Assembly (NCBI RefSeq): GCF_042237075.1 | Contig: NZ_JBCGDC010000019.1 | Location: forward strand, 18,177 to 82,176 | Source: Polymorphospora lycopeni | GTDB lineage: Bacteria; Actinomycetota; Actinomycetes; Mycobacteriales; Micromonosporaceae | Reading direction: 5' to 3' | Length of the DNA: 64,000 nucleotides | Part shown: piece after piece, positions 7,322 through 16,105 of the stretch | Layout: each line of letters opens with the position of its first letter | Position numbering within the stretch: the first letter of the stretch is position 1 | Notes under the pieces: generated by a model | Database searches by the model: none | Seen by the model: only the letters and a program-made list of their open reading frames with translations | Told to the model about the DNA's origin: nothing | Program-made: the position numbers and the translations under genes

Positions 7322-8528
7322 CCGTGGATTTGGTCTGGTTGTCGAAGCGTTCCGGCATCGCCTCGAAGAATTCGCGGGTCAGCCTCGGTTTCTGGCCGGG
7401 GCCGTAGCGCTGGTCGTCGAGTGGCCAGCCGTAGCCCTCGAGTTCGTCGGTGCCGCGGCCGAGGATGGTGTCGGTCTTCTCGAAGTGGTCGAGCACGGCC
7501 GGCAGGCCGTACCGCTGGACCGGGCAGACCTTCATGCACACGGCGCAGCCGTCGACCTGGGCGACCACGGGCAGGCAGCGCTTGGTATTGATCTTCGCTT
7601 TGTAGACGCCGCGGTGGAAGTCGCGGCGGGCCGGGATCGCCCCGGATGGGCACCGTTCCACGCAGGCGAGGCAGTTGTCGCAGATCTTCTCGATGCCGTA
7701 GTCGACCGGGTGGTCGATGGTCAGCGGCGCATCCGTGTTGATCATCAGGATTCGACACCGGGAGCCCGCCGCCGGGGTCAGCAGTTGGCCGTTGAGGCCG
7801 AGTTGGCCCAGGCCGGCCTCGACGGCGTAGTGCAGCGAGGCGCCGTGGCCGCGGATGTCGTTGACATTGGCCTGGTAGCCGCGCTCGCGCAGGAACCGAC
7901 CGACGGCGAGGGCCCGGTTCATCAGTTCGGCGTACGTCCGCAGGGCGGCTCGTTCGGCCTGGCCGCTGGGTGCGGTCTGGGTGGGCTCGTACGGCTGTTC
8001 CAGGATGCATACCACGATCTTGTCCCCGGGTGCCTGTCCGAGGTACGGCGCCCAGGTGTACTTCTCGTCGTGATTGGTGATGCCGATCGTGCTGATGCCG
8101 GCAGCGGCCGCGACGCTGCGCAGTTCGGCGGTGAGATCCGCCGCGTCGACCTGGTGCGTCCGGGCGTGGCTCGGCGCGGTCGGTGCCGTGCGGACCCGGT
8201 GGAAGGCGCGCATGAGCCGGGGTGCCGACGGGATCCAGGAGCGCCACATCATCTGGTGCGCCCAGTGGATCGCCTTGCTGTGTGCCTTGCCGAACTCGGG
8301 CATCGGTCCCTCGGCGAAGGCATTCTCCTCGGCCTGCCGGTCACGCCGGATGCCCGGCGTGGAACGCAGGTTCTCGGGCACTCGGATCTGCGGGTCGGCC
8401 GGCCAGCGTTTCGGTTTGAAGGCGCGCGGCATCACCGGGACGAACCGCATGATCTGAATCATCCGGGGGCGGACCAGCCGCTCGGCGACGGATGCCAGTA
8501 GGCGTTCGCGTCGACTGTTGGTCTTCAT
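7296..8528 (-). CDS. dicluster 4Fe-4S protein, QueG/reductive dehalogenase-like
   Basis: The 410-aa product starts at the ATG 8528, preceded by AGGGAG. A C-terminal dicluster module is clear: CDNCLACVERCP (Cys 283, 286, 289, 293) and CAVCMKVCP (Cys 328, 331, 335), with another Cys at 318. The part before it (~230-275, with YAVEAGLGQLGLNGQLLTP) resembles the cobalamin-dependent QueG/RdhA superfamily just ahead of its ferredoxin domain. There is no Tat signal, so it is cytoplasmic. Inference: a reductase of a pathway intermediate, possibly corrinoid-dependent. It is translated between the aldehyde dehydrogenase (13-nt gap) and the CitE-like lyase (26-bp overlap). The exact reaction is unknown. 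Confidence 0.75.
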   Translation of the reverse strand: MKTNSRRERLLASVAERLVRPRMIQIMRFVPVMPRAFKPKRWPADPQIRVPENLRSTPGIRRDRQAEENAFAEGPMPEFGKAHSKAIHWAHQMMWRSWIPSAPRLMRAFHRVRTAPTAPSHARTHQVDAADLTAELRSVAAAAGISTIGITNHDEKYTWAPYLGQAPGDKIVVCILEQPYEPTQTAPSGQAERAALRTYAELMNRALAVGRFLRERGYQANVNDIRGHGASLHYAVEAGLGQLGLNGQLLTPAAGSRCRILMINTDAPLTIDHPVDYGIEKICDNCLACVERCPSGAIPARRDFHRGVYKAKINTKRCLPVVAQVDGCAVCMKVCPVQRYGLPAVLDHFEKTDTILGRGTDELEGYGWPLDDQRYGPGQKPRLTREFFEAMPERFDNQTKSTGDDTVAFL

Positions 8529-8541
8529 GATCGTTCTCCCT

Positions 8542-10041
8542 TCACATCCGCCACTGCAGGTGCTTGACGTGGAAGTACTCGGCCAGGCCGTCCTCGCCCA
8601 TTTCGCGTCCGACGCCACTGCGCTTGTAGCCGCCCCACGGCGACTCGGGGCGTACGTCGCCGCCGCCGTTGAGGGTCACGTTGCCGACCCGCAGCCGGCG
8701 GGCGATCGGGAACGCCTCGGTGGTCGGGCCCCAGATGTTGGCGTTGAGGCCGAAGCGGGATTCGTTGGCCAGGCGGACGGCGTCCGTCACGTCCTCGTAC
8801 GGCAGGATCACGCCGACCGGTGCGAAGAGTTCCTCCTGGGCGAGTTCGTCGCTGTTGGACAGTCCGCCCACCAGGGTCGGGCGCAGGTAGTAGCCGGGCC
8901 CGGGCGGCGCCTGGCCGCCGCACAGCACCCGGCCGCCGGCGGCGGTCGCGCGCCCGATCCGGGCGAGCACCCCGGCCCGGTGCCCGGCGCTGATCAGCGG
9001 CCCGACGTCGGTGGCCGGGTCGGTGGGGTCGCCCACCCTCAGGCTCTCGAGGGCGGCGATGGCCGCGGCGGCGAACTCGTCGTACCGCTGCCGGGGCACC
9101 AGCAGCCGGGTGGTGGCGCCGCAGCCCTGGCCGGCGTTGCGGGTGAACCGCAGCACTGCGGCGGGCAGGATCTGGTCGGGGTCGACGCCGGGTAGGACGA
9201 TGTCGGGCGACTTGCCGCCGAGTTCCAGCACCACCTTCTTGGTGGTGTCGGCGGCGGCACGCATCACCGCGGCGCCGGCGGTTTCCGAGCCGGTGAAGCT
9301 GACCATGTCGACGTCGGGATGCCGGGCCAGCTGCTCGCCGACCGACGGCGGGCCCTGCACCAGGTTGACCGCGCCGGGTGGGAAGCCAGCCCGTACGGCC
9401 AACTCGGCCAGTGCCGCGACGGCGAGCGGGGCGCGTGGGGACGGCATGAGGACGACCGGGCAGCCGGCCGCGAGGGCAGCGCCGATCTTCCACACCGTCA
9501 GGTAGAGCGGGTAGTTGTAGGCGACCAGGGCGGCGACGACGCCGACCGGTTCGCGCAGCAGCATGCTGGTCGAGGCGACGTTGCCGAAGTGCGGTCGCAG
9601 TGGTTCGTCGTAGCCGCCACGCGGCCCGCGGACGGCCGCGTCGGCGAACCAGCGCAGGTTGGCGATCGGGATCGCGACCTGCAGGGTGCGGGCCAGCGAG
9701 ACCGGTGTGCCGACGTCGGCGACGACGATCTCCTCCAGTTCGGCGCGGTGCCGCTCCATCTGGTCGGCGAGCGCGAGCAGGAGGTCGCGGCGGCCCGTCG
9801 GCCCGCACCGTGACCACTCACCGCCGTCGAAGGCTGCCCGGGCGGCGGCCACGGCGGCGTCGACCTGGGCCGGTGTGGCCGAGTTGATCCGCCACAGTGG
9901 CTGTTCGTCGGCGGGGTTGACGGTCTCCTGGGCCTCGCCCCGGCCCGCGGCCCAGGTGTTGGCCACGAGAAGGTCGCCGGCCACGAGCCGGGCCGCGGCG
10001 GGACCGAGCGGACCGGTGGGAGCGGAATCGGACGGGAGCAC
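8542..10041 (-). CDS. NAD(P)-dependent aldehyde dehydrogenase
   Basis: The 499-aa product has its GTG start at 10041 behind a strong GAGGAGG site. ALDH features: the AYNYP substrate/cofactor loop with Asn176, SFTGSETAG (248-255), catalytic general base Glu273 in LELGGKSPD, nucleophile Cys307 in GQGCGATTR, and a C-terminal SPWGGYKRSGVGREMG. It oxidises an aldehyde to the acid. It leads the transcription unit that also carries the 4Fe-4S protein and CitE-like lyase. The promoter region holds a copy of the island's 19-bp box (10068-10086). Confidence 0.92.
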   Translation of the reverse strand: MLPSDSAPTGPLGPAAARLVAGDLLVANTWAAGRGEAQETVNPADEQPLWRINSATPAQVDAAVAAARAAFDGGEWSRCGPTGRRDLLLALADQMERHRAELEEIVVADVGTPVSLARTLQVAIPIANLRWFADAAVRGPRGGYDEPLRPHFGNVASTSMLLREPVGVVAALVAYNYPLYLTVWKIGAALAAGCPVVLMPSPRAPLAVAALAELAVRAGFPPGAVNLVQGPPSVGEQLARHPDVDMVSFTGSETAGAAVMRAAADTTKKVVLELGGKSPDIVLPGVDPDQILPAAVLRFTRNAGQGCGATTRLLVPRQRYDEFAAAAIAALESLRVGDPTDPATDVGPLISAGHRAGVLARIGRATAAGGRVLCGGQAPPGPGYYLRPTLVGGLSNSDELAQEELFAPVGVILPYEDVTDAVRLANESRFGLNANIWGPTTEAFPIARRLRVGNVTLNGGGDVRPESPWGGYKRSGVGREMGEDGLAEYFHVKHLQWRM

Positions 10042-10067
10042 GGTGTCCTCCTCAGTCGTCTTTATTG

Positions 10068-10086
10068 TTCGTATCATACGCATAGA
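10068..10086 (-). promoter_or_regulatory. 19-bp regulon box A (promoter/operator of the ALDH unit)
   Basis: Coding-strand sequence TCTATGCGTATGATACGAA. It contains the perfect 11-bp palindrome CGTATGATACG and a TATGAT hexamer that would serve as a -10 element about 32 bp before the GTG. It aligns with boxes B-E; columns T1, A11, A15, A17 and A19 (forward orientation) are invariant in all five. Confidence 0.65.
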
Positions 10087-10093
10087 ATCTTGG

Positions 10094-11713
10094 TCACCCA
10101 AGGTCCAGATCCCTGGCCAGCGCCCGCAGCTCCGACTTGGCGATCTTGTGGATGGTCGTCCGGGGCAACTCGGACAGCACGACGACCCGCGCCGGCACCT
10201 TGAAATCCGCCAACCTCCGGCGGCACTCCGCCAGCGCCCGCTCGCCCACCACACCGTCCGGCCCGGCCGCCGCCACGAACGCGACCGGCACCTCGCCCCG
10301 CACCGGATCCGGCCGGCCGACCACCGCCGCCTCGCGGACCCCGGGCACATCGAGGAGCACGGTCTCGACCTCGAGTGCGGCGACGTTCTCCCCGCCGACC
10401 TTGAGCATGTCCTTGGCCCGGTCGACGAAGCGGAAGACCCCGGCCTCGTCGTAGCGCACCCGGTCACCGGTGCGGAACCAGCCCGCCTCGTCGTACGCGT
10501 CCGCGGTGGCGGCCGGGTCGCCGGCGTAGCCCCCGAAAAGCGAGATGCCCGGTACGCCGCGCACCAGCAGTTCGCCGGGTTCGCCGGGGCCGACCGGCCG
10601 GCCCTGCCCGTCGACGACGGCGACGCCGTACTCGGGGGTGGGGCGGCCGATGCTGCCGTCCTGATTGGACTGGTGCAGTTCCCCGCAGAGCGGGTGTGAC
10701 ACGGTCTCGGTCATGCCGTACCAGCCGATGGTCTCCGTACCGGCGTACGAGGTCTCGGCCGACGCGCAGAAACTGTGGCCCCACCGGCGGTACGAGTGCC
10801 CGGCCGGCACCTCGTGCGTCGCCAGCACCTGGTAGGTGAACCGGACCATGGACGCCCAGGTGCACCGGTGCCGCAGCGAGACCTCCCAGAACCGGGACGC
10901 GCTGAACCGGGGCAGCAGCACGGCGCTGGCCCCCGCCCACAGCGTCGGCAGCAACGAATAGCCCAGCGCGTTTGCGTGGAACAGGGGCAGGGAGATCAGG
11001 TGTACGTCGTCCGGCCGCAGACCCTCGTGCGCGGCGTTGACCCGGCCCGCCCACAGGCAGTTCGCGTGCGTCCACAGGACCGCCTTGGGCCGCGACGTGG
11101 TGCCCGAGGTGTACTGGATGGTGGCCGGGTCCAGCGGGCCGGACAGCACCCGGCGCACCGTCGACGGGTCGCCGCGCAACGCCTCGAAGGTGTCCCCCGG
11201 CTCGGCCGGGGTGTCCCGTGCGTGGTGATCGCCGTCGCCGGCCGTCACCACGGTCCACCGTACGTCGCGCATCGCCGTGGCGACGCGGGACGCCGCGGCC
11301 GGTTGGGTCACCACGCCCACCACGCCGGAGTGACCGGCGTAGTAGGCGAGTTCGTCGGTGGAGCTTCGGGTGTTGAGGCATACGGCAACCGCGCCCACGC
11401 TCAACAGCGCGGCCCAGGTGATGGCGAACTCGGGACAGTTGTCGAGTACGATCGCCACCCGGTCGCCCGGGCGCACTCCACGGGCGAGCAGACCCGCGGC
11501 GACCGCGTCGACGTCGTGTGCGAACCGGGCGTAGGACCAGGTCTGCACTGGTGCGTCCATCGGGTCCCAGAACAGGAAAGCATGCTCTGCGCGACTGCGG
11601 GCGCGGTCGTGGATCAGCTCCACGATCCCCCGGCCGGTCGCGAAGTTGACGGTTTCGCCGGTCCCGCGGTGACCACGGGACGGGTTCGGGAGGGTGGTGT
11701 CGGATGCTGACAA
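10094..11713 (-). CDS. acyl-CoA synthetase (AMP-forming)
   Basis: The 539-aa product belongs to the ANL superfamily: phosphate-binding loop YTSGTTSRPKAVLWTH (~201-216), A5 motif YGMTETVSHPLCGE, A7/A8 region WFRTGDRVRYDEAGVFRFVDRAKDMLKVGGENV, and a C-terminal TIHKIAKSELR with the adenylation Lys. I prefer the TTG start at 11713, with CCCGGAGG five nucleotides upstream, over an ATG at 11761 that lies inside the regulatory box. It activates a carboxylic acid with ATP and CoA, the likely entry step of the pathway. It is transcribed alone, divergently from the regulator gene. Confidence 0.88.
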   Translation of the reverse strand: MSASDTTLPNPSRGHRGTGETVNFATGRGIVELIHDRARSRAEHAFLFWDPMDAPVQTWSYARFAHDVDAVAAGLLARGVRPGDRVAIVLDNCPEFAITWAALLSVGAVAVCLNTRSSTDELAYYAGHSGVVGVVTQPAAASRVATAMRDVRWTVVTAGDGDHHARDTPAEPGDTFEALRGDPSTVRRVLSGPLDPATIQYTSGTTSRPKAVLWTHANCLWAGRVNAAHEGLRPDDVHLISLPLFHANALGYSLLPTLWAGASAVLLPRFSASRFWEVSLRHRCTWASMVRFTYQVLATHEVPAGHSYRRWGHSFCASAETSYAGTETIGWYGMTETVSHPLCGELHQSNQDGSIGRPTPEYGVAVVDGQGRPVGPGEPGELLVRGVPGISLFGGYAGDPAATADAYDEAGWFRTGDRVRYDEAGVFRFVDRAKDMLKVGGENVAALEVETVLLDVPGVREAAVVGRPDPVRGEVPVAFVAAAGPDGVVGERALAECRRRLADFKVPARVVVLSELPRTTIHKIAKSELRALARDLDLG

Positions 11714-11745
11714 GGCTGCCTCCGGGCAATCCACCGTGCTCAAAC

Positions 11746-11764
11746 TGGTGCTATGATGCACAGA
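11746..11764 (-). promoter_or_regulatory. 19-bp regulon box B (acyl-CoA synthetase/regulator intergenic)
   Basis: Coding-strand sequence TCTGTGCATCATAGCACCA. The arms TGTGC and GCACCA form an imperfect inverted repeat. It lies 33 bp upstream of the preferred acyl-CoA synthetase start and 68 bp before the divergent regulator gene, so one site could control both. Confidence 0.6.
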
Positions 11765-11831
11765 GATTTTTGGGATGGATTGAAGTGATTAGCTGCACGC
11801 CGGTGCCGCCAGTCGATCGGTTGGAGATCAG

Positions 11832-12563
11832 GTGACGCGAAACGGTGGCAACACCAAACTCGCCTCGGTCATCGCCCGGGAGATCGTCAAGGACATTGTC
11901 CGGCGGCGGCTCGGGGCAGGGGCCGCGCTGCCCTCGGAGAGCGCGATGCTGGAGCAGTTCGGCGTCGGCCGCGCCTCGCTGCGCGAGGCGTTGCGCATTC
12001 TCGAGGTCCACGGCCTGCTGACGATCCGGCCCGGGCCGGGCGGCGGGCCGGTCGTGCAGACCGTCAGCAGCCAGCACTTCGGCCAGATGGCCACCCTCTA
12101 CTTCCATGTCGCCGGTGCCACGTTCCGGGAGCTGGCCGAGGCCCGCCTGGTGCTCGAGCCGGTGATCGCCCGGCAGGCCGCGCTGCGCGGGGACCCGGAC
12201 ACCCTCGCCGCGCTCAACACGGTGGTCGAGCAGGCCCGGGAACACCCGGTCGGTGACTCCCGGGCACAGTTCGAAGCCGGCACCGACTTCCACGCCGTGC
12301 TCGCCGGGGCCTCCGGCAACCGGGTGCTGGATCTCGTCAGCCGGGCCATCGGCAACATCTACGCCGAACGCATCACCGGGGTCGTCTTCCCGCTGGAGGC
12401 ACGGGCCCGGGTGGTCGAGGCCCACGCGGACATCGTGGCGGCGATCACCGCCGGCGACGCCGAACTCGCCGAGCGGCTCACCCGCGAACACATGACCGAG
12501 TTCATCGCGCAGGCGGAGAAGCGCTACCCCGGCTTCCTCGACGAGATCGTCGACTGGCACTAG
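11832..12563 (+). CDS. GntR-family regulator, FadR/FCD subfamily
   Basis: The 243-aa product has an N-terminal winged helix (ALPSESAMLEQFGVGRASLR at ~33-52, followed by EALRILEVHGLLTIRPGPGGG) and an all-helical FCD ligand domain (~90-225) with the metal-site pattern of this family (Asp/His/His; FHAVLAGASGN and a later EAHADIVAAI). The start is GTG with GGAG five bases upstream. It is the only plus-strand gene of the 26-kb catabolic island and sits beside box B. Such proteins usually repress until a pathway acid or acyl-CoA binds. It is the obvious candidate to bind the five 19-bp boxes. Confidence 0.9.
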   Translation: MTRNGGNTKLASVIAREIVKDIVRRRLGAGAALPSESAMLEQFGVGRASLREALRILEVHGLLTIRPGPGGGPVVQTVSSQHFGQMATLYFHVAGATFRELAEARLVLEPVIARQAALRGDPDTLAALNTVVEQAREHPVGDSRAQFEAGTDFHAVLAGASGNRVLDLVSRAIGNIYAERITGVVFPLEARARVVEAHADIVAAITAGDAELAERLTREHMTEFIAQAEKRYPGFLDEIVDWH

Positions 12564-12592
12564 GGTCCGGCCGCCGTCCGGCCGGTCGCCGC

Positions 12593-13624
12593 TCACTTGA
12601 CCGCCACCACGTTGGCCGGCGAGCCGACCCCGCCGACGACGTGCAGCGGGGTCACGACCAGCAGCGTCTCCCAGACGCCGTCGGCCGCGCAGTCGGCGGC
12701 CAGCGCATCAAGGTCCCACAGTTCACCGAGGGCGAACCCCAGCAGTGGGATGAGCGCGCGGTGCATCAGACCGGTGTGCGGCCCGCGCTCCCCCGCCGCC
12801 TCCCGGCCGGAGACGAACGGCGAGTCCGTGGCCGGCGGCAGCGCCTCCACCGCCATGTTGTCCGAGGCCACCATCGCCAGCCGGTGGTCCCACAGCCAGG
12901 CGAGCATCTCCTCGCTCTGCTCCAGTCCGGGACTGGTGGGCGCGGCGGCGAACGCCCGGCGCCGGTCGACGTCGTGCGCCAGCACGGTGGCCAGCCACCC
13001 GGTACGCAACAGCAGGATGTCGCCGTCGCGCAGCGCCACCCCCTGGTAGGCCAGCGCACCCTCCAGTTCCCCGACCGTGAACGCCCGCCAACCCGCCGGG
13101 TCCCAGTCGTCGTCGAGCGAGCGCAGATAGCGGGGCAGGTCGACCAGGACGCCCCGGCCGACGATGCCGTGCTCGGCCCAGCGTTGGATGCCCAGGTCGG
13201 GCGAACCTTCCCGGACCCGGTCGTCGGCGACCCCGTTGTAGAAGCCGTGTTCCCAGTGCCGGAAGTGCCGCAGCCCGTCGACCTGCGAGGTCGCCTGCAG
13301 ATACAGCCCGTCAACCAGGTCGTCACGGTGGTTGGGGTCCCGCTGGAAGATCGTGTGACGCGGTACGCCCCGCGACGACGCCAGCGGCGGGTCGAAGGCG
13401 TCGATCGGCAGGTCGAGGCGGAAGACGGCCCCCCGGCGGACGGTCCGGGCCGCCGCCAGCACCCGCTGCGGCGTCAGCAGGGCGACGGTGCCGAGTTCGT
13501 CGGCATCGCCGAACAGTCCCCAGCTCGACCCGGCCGGGGCACCCTGTCGGTCTCGCAGTTGCGCGTACGTCGGCAGTCCGGCCCGCTCCCCGCCGGGCGT
13601 CCGCGCCGCGCCGTCGTCCGCCAT
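12593..13624 (-). CDS. cyclase-family (kynurenine formamidase-like) hydrolase
   Basis: The 343-aa product fits the metal-dependent cyclase/hydrolase superfamily in overall layout (SSWGLFGDADELGTVALLTP at the N-terminus, later DGDILLLRTGW and ASDNMAVEALP). The canonical HxGTHxD metal motif is replaced by ATSQVDGLRHFRHWEHG (~126-142), as in a subgroup of this family, so metal use or reaction may differ. The start codon overlaps the SDR stop by one base (TGATG). As last gene of the seven-gene unit, a ring-opening or amide/lactone hydrolysis role is plausible but unproven. Confidence 0.78.
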   Translation of the reverse strand: MADDGAARTPGGERAGLPTYAQLRDRQGAPAGSSWGLFGDADELGTVALLTPQRVLAAARTVRRGAVFRLDLPIDAFDPPLASSRGVPRHTIFQRDPNHRDDLVDGLYLQATSQVDGLRHFRHWEHGFYNGVADDRVREGSPDLGIQRWAEHGIVGRGVLVDLPRYLRSLDDDWDPAGWRAFTVGELEGALAYQGVALRDGDILLLRTGWLATVLAHDVDRRRAFAAAPTSPGLEQSEEMLAWLWDHRLAMVASDNMAVEALPPATDSPFVSGREAAGERGPHTGLMHRALIPLLGFALGELWDLDALAADCAADGVWETLLVVTPLHVVGGVGSPANVVAVK

Positions 13625-14391
13625 CAGCGCGCCAGGTATCCGCCGTCGACCGGCAGCGGCACACCGGTGATGAAGCTGGACTCGTCGCAGGCGAGGAACA
13701 GGGCCGCGTTGGCGATCTCGGTCACCGTGCCGGCCCGCCCGAGCGGGATCACCGACATGTACTGCTGCATCAGCTCGGCCGGTACGCCCTCGGCGGCCCG
13801 GGAGAAGAACTTCGGCAGCATCGGGGTGTCGATCGGTCCCGGACAGATGCCGTTGACCCGGATGCCGTCCGCGGCGAGGTTCAGCGCCAGGCCACGGACG
13901 AAGTTCACCACACCGCCCTTGGTCAACGAATAGAGCGGGCTGATCGGGGAACCGACCAGCCCGGCGGTCGAGGCGGTGAAGATGACCGACGCCGAGCCGG
14001 ACGCCTTGCGTAGCAACGGCAGCGCCGCACCGGTCAGGAAGAACCCGCCCTTGAGGTTGACGTCGATGGCGAACTGCCACTCCTCGTCGGTGATGTCCAG
14101 CCCTGCCGCGCCGGGGGCGCCGACGTGGTTGAACAACACGTGCAGGATGCCGTGGTCGCGTTCGACCTCCGCCACGACCCGGTCGATGTTCTCGCGTGAG
14201 GTCACGTCGAGCACCGCCCACCGCGCCGCACCACCGGCCGCGGTGATCTGGTCGGCGGTCTCACGTACCGAGGCTTCGTCCAGATCGGTGGCGACGACCG
14301 TGGCGCCCTCTTCGGCGAACCGGATCGCGCTCGCCCGGCCCATGCCGGAGCCGGCGCCGGTGACCAGCGCCACCCGTCCTGCGAGTCTCAT
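13624..14391 (-). CDS. short-chain dehydrogenase/reductase (classical SDR)
   Basis: The 255-aa product has the nucleotide-binding TGAGSGMG (11-18), an acidic Asp36 that favours NAD(H), catalytic Ser141, Tyr154 and Lys158 (YSLTK), and NGICPGPIDTPM after the active site. FNHVGAPG replaces the usual NNAG. It probably oxidises a hydroxyacyl intermediate or a cyclic alcohol. It lies 22 bp downstream of the AtuA C-domain gene and its stop overlaps the cyclase start. Confidence 0.92.
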   Translation of the reverse strand: MRLAGRVALVTGAGSGMGRASAIRFAEEGATVVATDLDEASVRETADQITAAGGAARWAVLDVTSRENIDRVVAEVERDHGILHVLFNHVGAPGAAGLDITDEEWQFAIDVNLKGGFFLTGAALPLLRKASGSASVIFTASTAGLVGSPISPLYSLTKGGVVNFVRGLALNLAADGIRVNGICPGPIDTPMLPKFFSRAAEGVPAELMQQYMSVIPLGRAGTVTEIANAALFLACDESSFITGVPLPVDGGYLAR

Positions 14392-14413
14392 GCCCGTACC
14401 TCCGTTTTCGTTG

Positions 14414-14713
14414 TCACAGTTCGATGCCGAGGAGCAACGACGCGTACGCCTTGCCGTGCGGGTCGGTCCGCAGCGACATCGACACGCCGCCGCGGAGCGA
14501 TCCGGTGAGCACGAAGTTCAGCCCGTGGTTGCTGGGAATGTCGTATCGGACGACGTCACCGGCGACGAGTCCGCCGAAGGCCGCCCCGACGCGGGCGACG
14601 GTGAGCCGCTCGGCGAGCAGCGGGTAGTGCTCCGGGTCGTAGACGAAGACGCAGATGTTGTTGCTGTCGCCCTTGTCGCCGCAGCGGGCGTAGGCGATGT
14701 CCCGGACCTTCAC
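14414..14713 (-). CDS. AtuA C-terminal-domain protein (split AtuA, small subunit)
   Basis: The 99-aa product begins with VKVRDIAYARCGDKGDSNNI, the hallmark of the ferredoxin-fold domain fused to the C-terminus of some AtuA proteins (acyclic terpene utilisation) and encoded separately in others. The GTG start overlaps the stop of the large AtuA gene by GTGA (14710-14713), suggesting translational coupling and a two-subunit complex. Its biochemical role is unknown in the family; AtuA is required for citronellol/geraniol-type catabolism in Pseudomonas. Confidence 0.85.
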   Translation of the reverse strand: MKVRDIAYARCGDKGDSNNICVFVYDPEHYPLLAERLTVARVGAAFGGLVAGDVVRYDIPSNHGLNFVLTGSLRGGVSMSLRTDPHGKAYASLLLGIEL

Positions 14714-16080
14714 GCCGTCACCACCTCGAAATCGGTACGCACCCGGGCGCGCGGTACGTAGGCCGGGGTGACGCCGATGGCCGGGCTGACGCTCGACGTC
14801 ATGCCGCCCGCGGCGGCTGGTCCGAAGTAGAGGTATTCGGCCTCGTAGGCGACGGCACGGGCGGCCGCCTCGGTGTGGCACTGCGCGGCGACCCGCAGCC
14901 GTACCTCGGACGGCTGACCGGAAGGCGAGGAGTCCCCGAAGAGCGCGTTCACCCCGTGGTAGGAGACGTCGATCTCGGCGATCTCGGCGGAGACCGGTTC
15001 CAGCCGCCGCCGGATGATCTCCTCGGCACGCCGCGCGCGGTCGATCGCGCCCGGGCCGCCGTACGACGCCTCGCCCAGCGCCCGCCAGCCGAGATCCAGG
15101 CCGACCAGGACCTTCAACCGGTCCGGCCGCTCCCGGCCGGTGACGCCGGAGAGCCGTACCTGGTCCTCGCCGACCTCCTCGACGAGCACCTCGCTGAAGT
15201 CGGCGGTGACGTCCGGGGTCGGGTAGTGCCGCGGGTCGCAGATCTCGAAGTAGAGCTGGGAGCGGACCACCTGGCGGTCGATACGCCCGCCGGTGCCCGG
15301 CAGCTTGCGCAGCACGACGGAGCCGTCCTCGACCACGGCGTACGGGAATCCGAGGTTGTGCGGGTCGGGCACGAACCGGAATGGTGGGTCCTCGTAGTTG
15401 CCGCCGGTGCTGTGCACCCCGCACTCGAGCAGGTGCCCGGCCATGGTGGCCAGCGCGACCCGGGGCCAGTCGTCGAGTTGCCAGCCGAGTTCGTGGCAGA
15501 TCGGGCCGACGAAGATCGACGGGTCGGACAGCCGGCCACCGATGACGATCTGCGCGCCGCCGGCCAGGCAGTCGACGACGCCGTCCGCGCCGATGTAGGC
15601 GTTCGCGGAGACCACCCGGTGTGCTTCGCGGGACACGGTCGAACCGAGTTCGGGAAGCTCGCAGTCCAGTTCGGTGACGAGGTCGAGCACGTCGTCGCCC
15701 TCGATCACGCCGACCCGTACCCCGGTCAGGCCGGTCGCGCGCAGGCCGTCGAGGCAGTCCCGCTGGGCGGCGGTCGGGTTGGCCGCGCCGAAGTTGCCGA
15801 CCATCCGGCCGCCGGCGGCGAGGTAGTCCCGCAGCAACGCGGGCAGTTTGCCGATCCGCTGGTCGTGACCGCGGTCGGGGTCGGCCCGGCGCTGCATCTG
15901 GGCCAGCGCCAGCGTGCGTTCGGCGAGGCAGTCGAAACCCAGATAGCTCACCAGGCCGCTGCCGGCGAGGTCTGCCGCGAGATCCAGCCGGTCGTTGGAA
16001 TAGCCGGATCCGCATCCGATGGACAGGCTCGTGGCGGGTCGGGCCAGCCGGCCTGCCTCCAGTGCCCCACCTGCTAACAC
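14710..16080 (-). CDS. AtuA-family (DUF1446) acyclic-terpene-utilisation-like protein
   Basis: The ~456-aa product carries the DUF1446 features: SIGCGSGYSNDRLD near the N-terminus, YLGFDCLAERTLALAQ, GGRMVGNFGAANP, GGAQIVIGGRLSDPSIFVGP and STGGNYEDPPF. I prefer the GTG at 16080 (GAGGGGG five bases before it); an in-frame ATG at 16113 overlapping the thiolase stop is the alternative. In terpene degraders AtuA is essential but its reaction is undefined. Here it is encoded without the C-terminal domain, which follows as a separate overlapping gene. Position between thiolase and SDR supports a role in CoA-ester catabolism. Confidence 0.87.
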   Translation of the reverse strand: MLAGGALEAGRLARPATSLSIGCGSGYSNDRLDLAADLAGSGLVSYLGFDCLAERTLALAQMQRRADPDRGHDQRIGKLPALLRDYLAAGGRMVGNFGAANPTAAQRDCLDGLRATGLTGVRVGVIEGDDVLDLVTELDCELPELGSTVSREAHRVVSANAYIGADGVVDCLAGGAQIVIGGRLSDPSIFVGPICHELGWQLDDWPRVALATMAGHLLECGVHSTGGNYEDPPFRFVPDPHNLGFPYAVVEDGSVVLRKLPGTGGRIDRQVVRSQLYFEICDPRHYPTPDVTADFSEVLVEEVGEDQVRLSGVTGRERPDRLKVLVGLDLGWRALGEASYGGPGAIDRARRAEEIIRRRLEPVSAEIAEIDVSYHGVNALFGDSSPSGQPSEVRLRVAAQCHTEAAARAVAYEAEYLYFGPAAAGGMTSSVSPAIGVTPAYVPRARVRTDFEVVTA

Positions 16081-16105
16081 AGTGGCCCCCTCATGGGTAG
16101 TAGCT

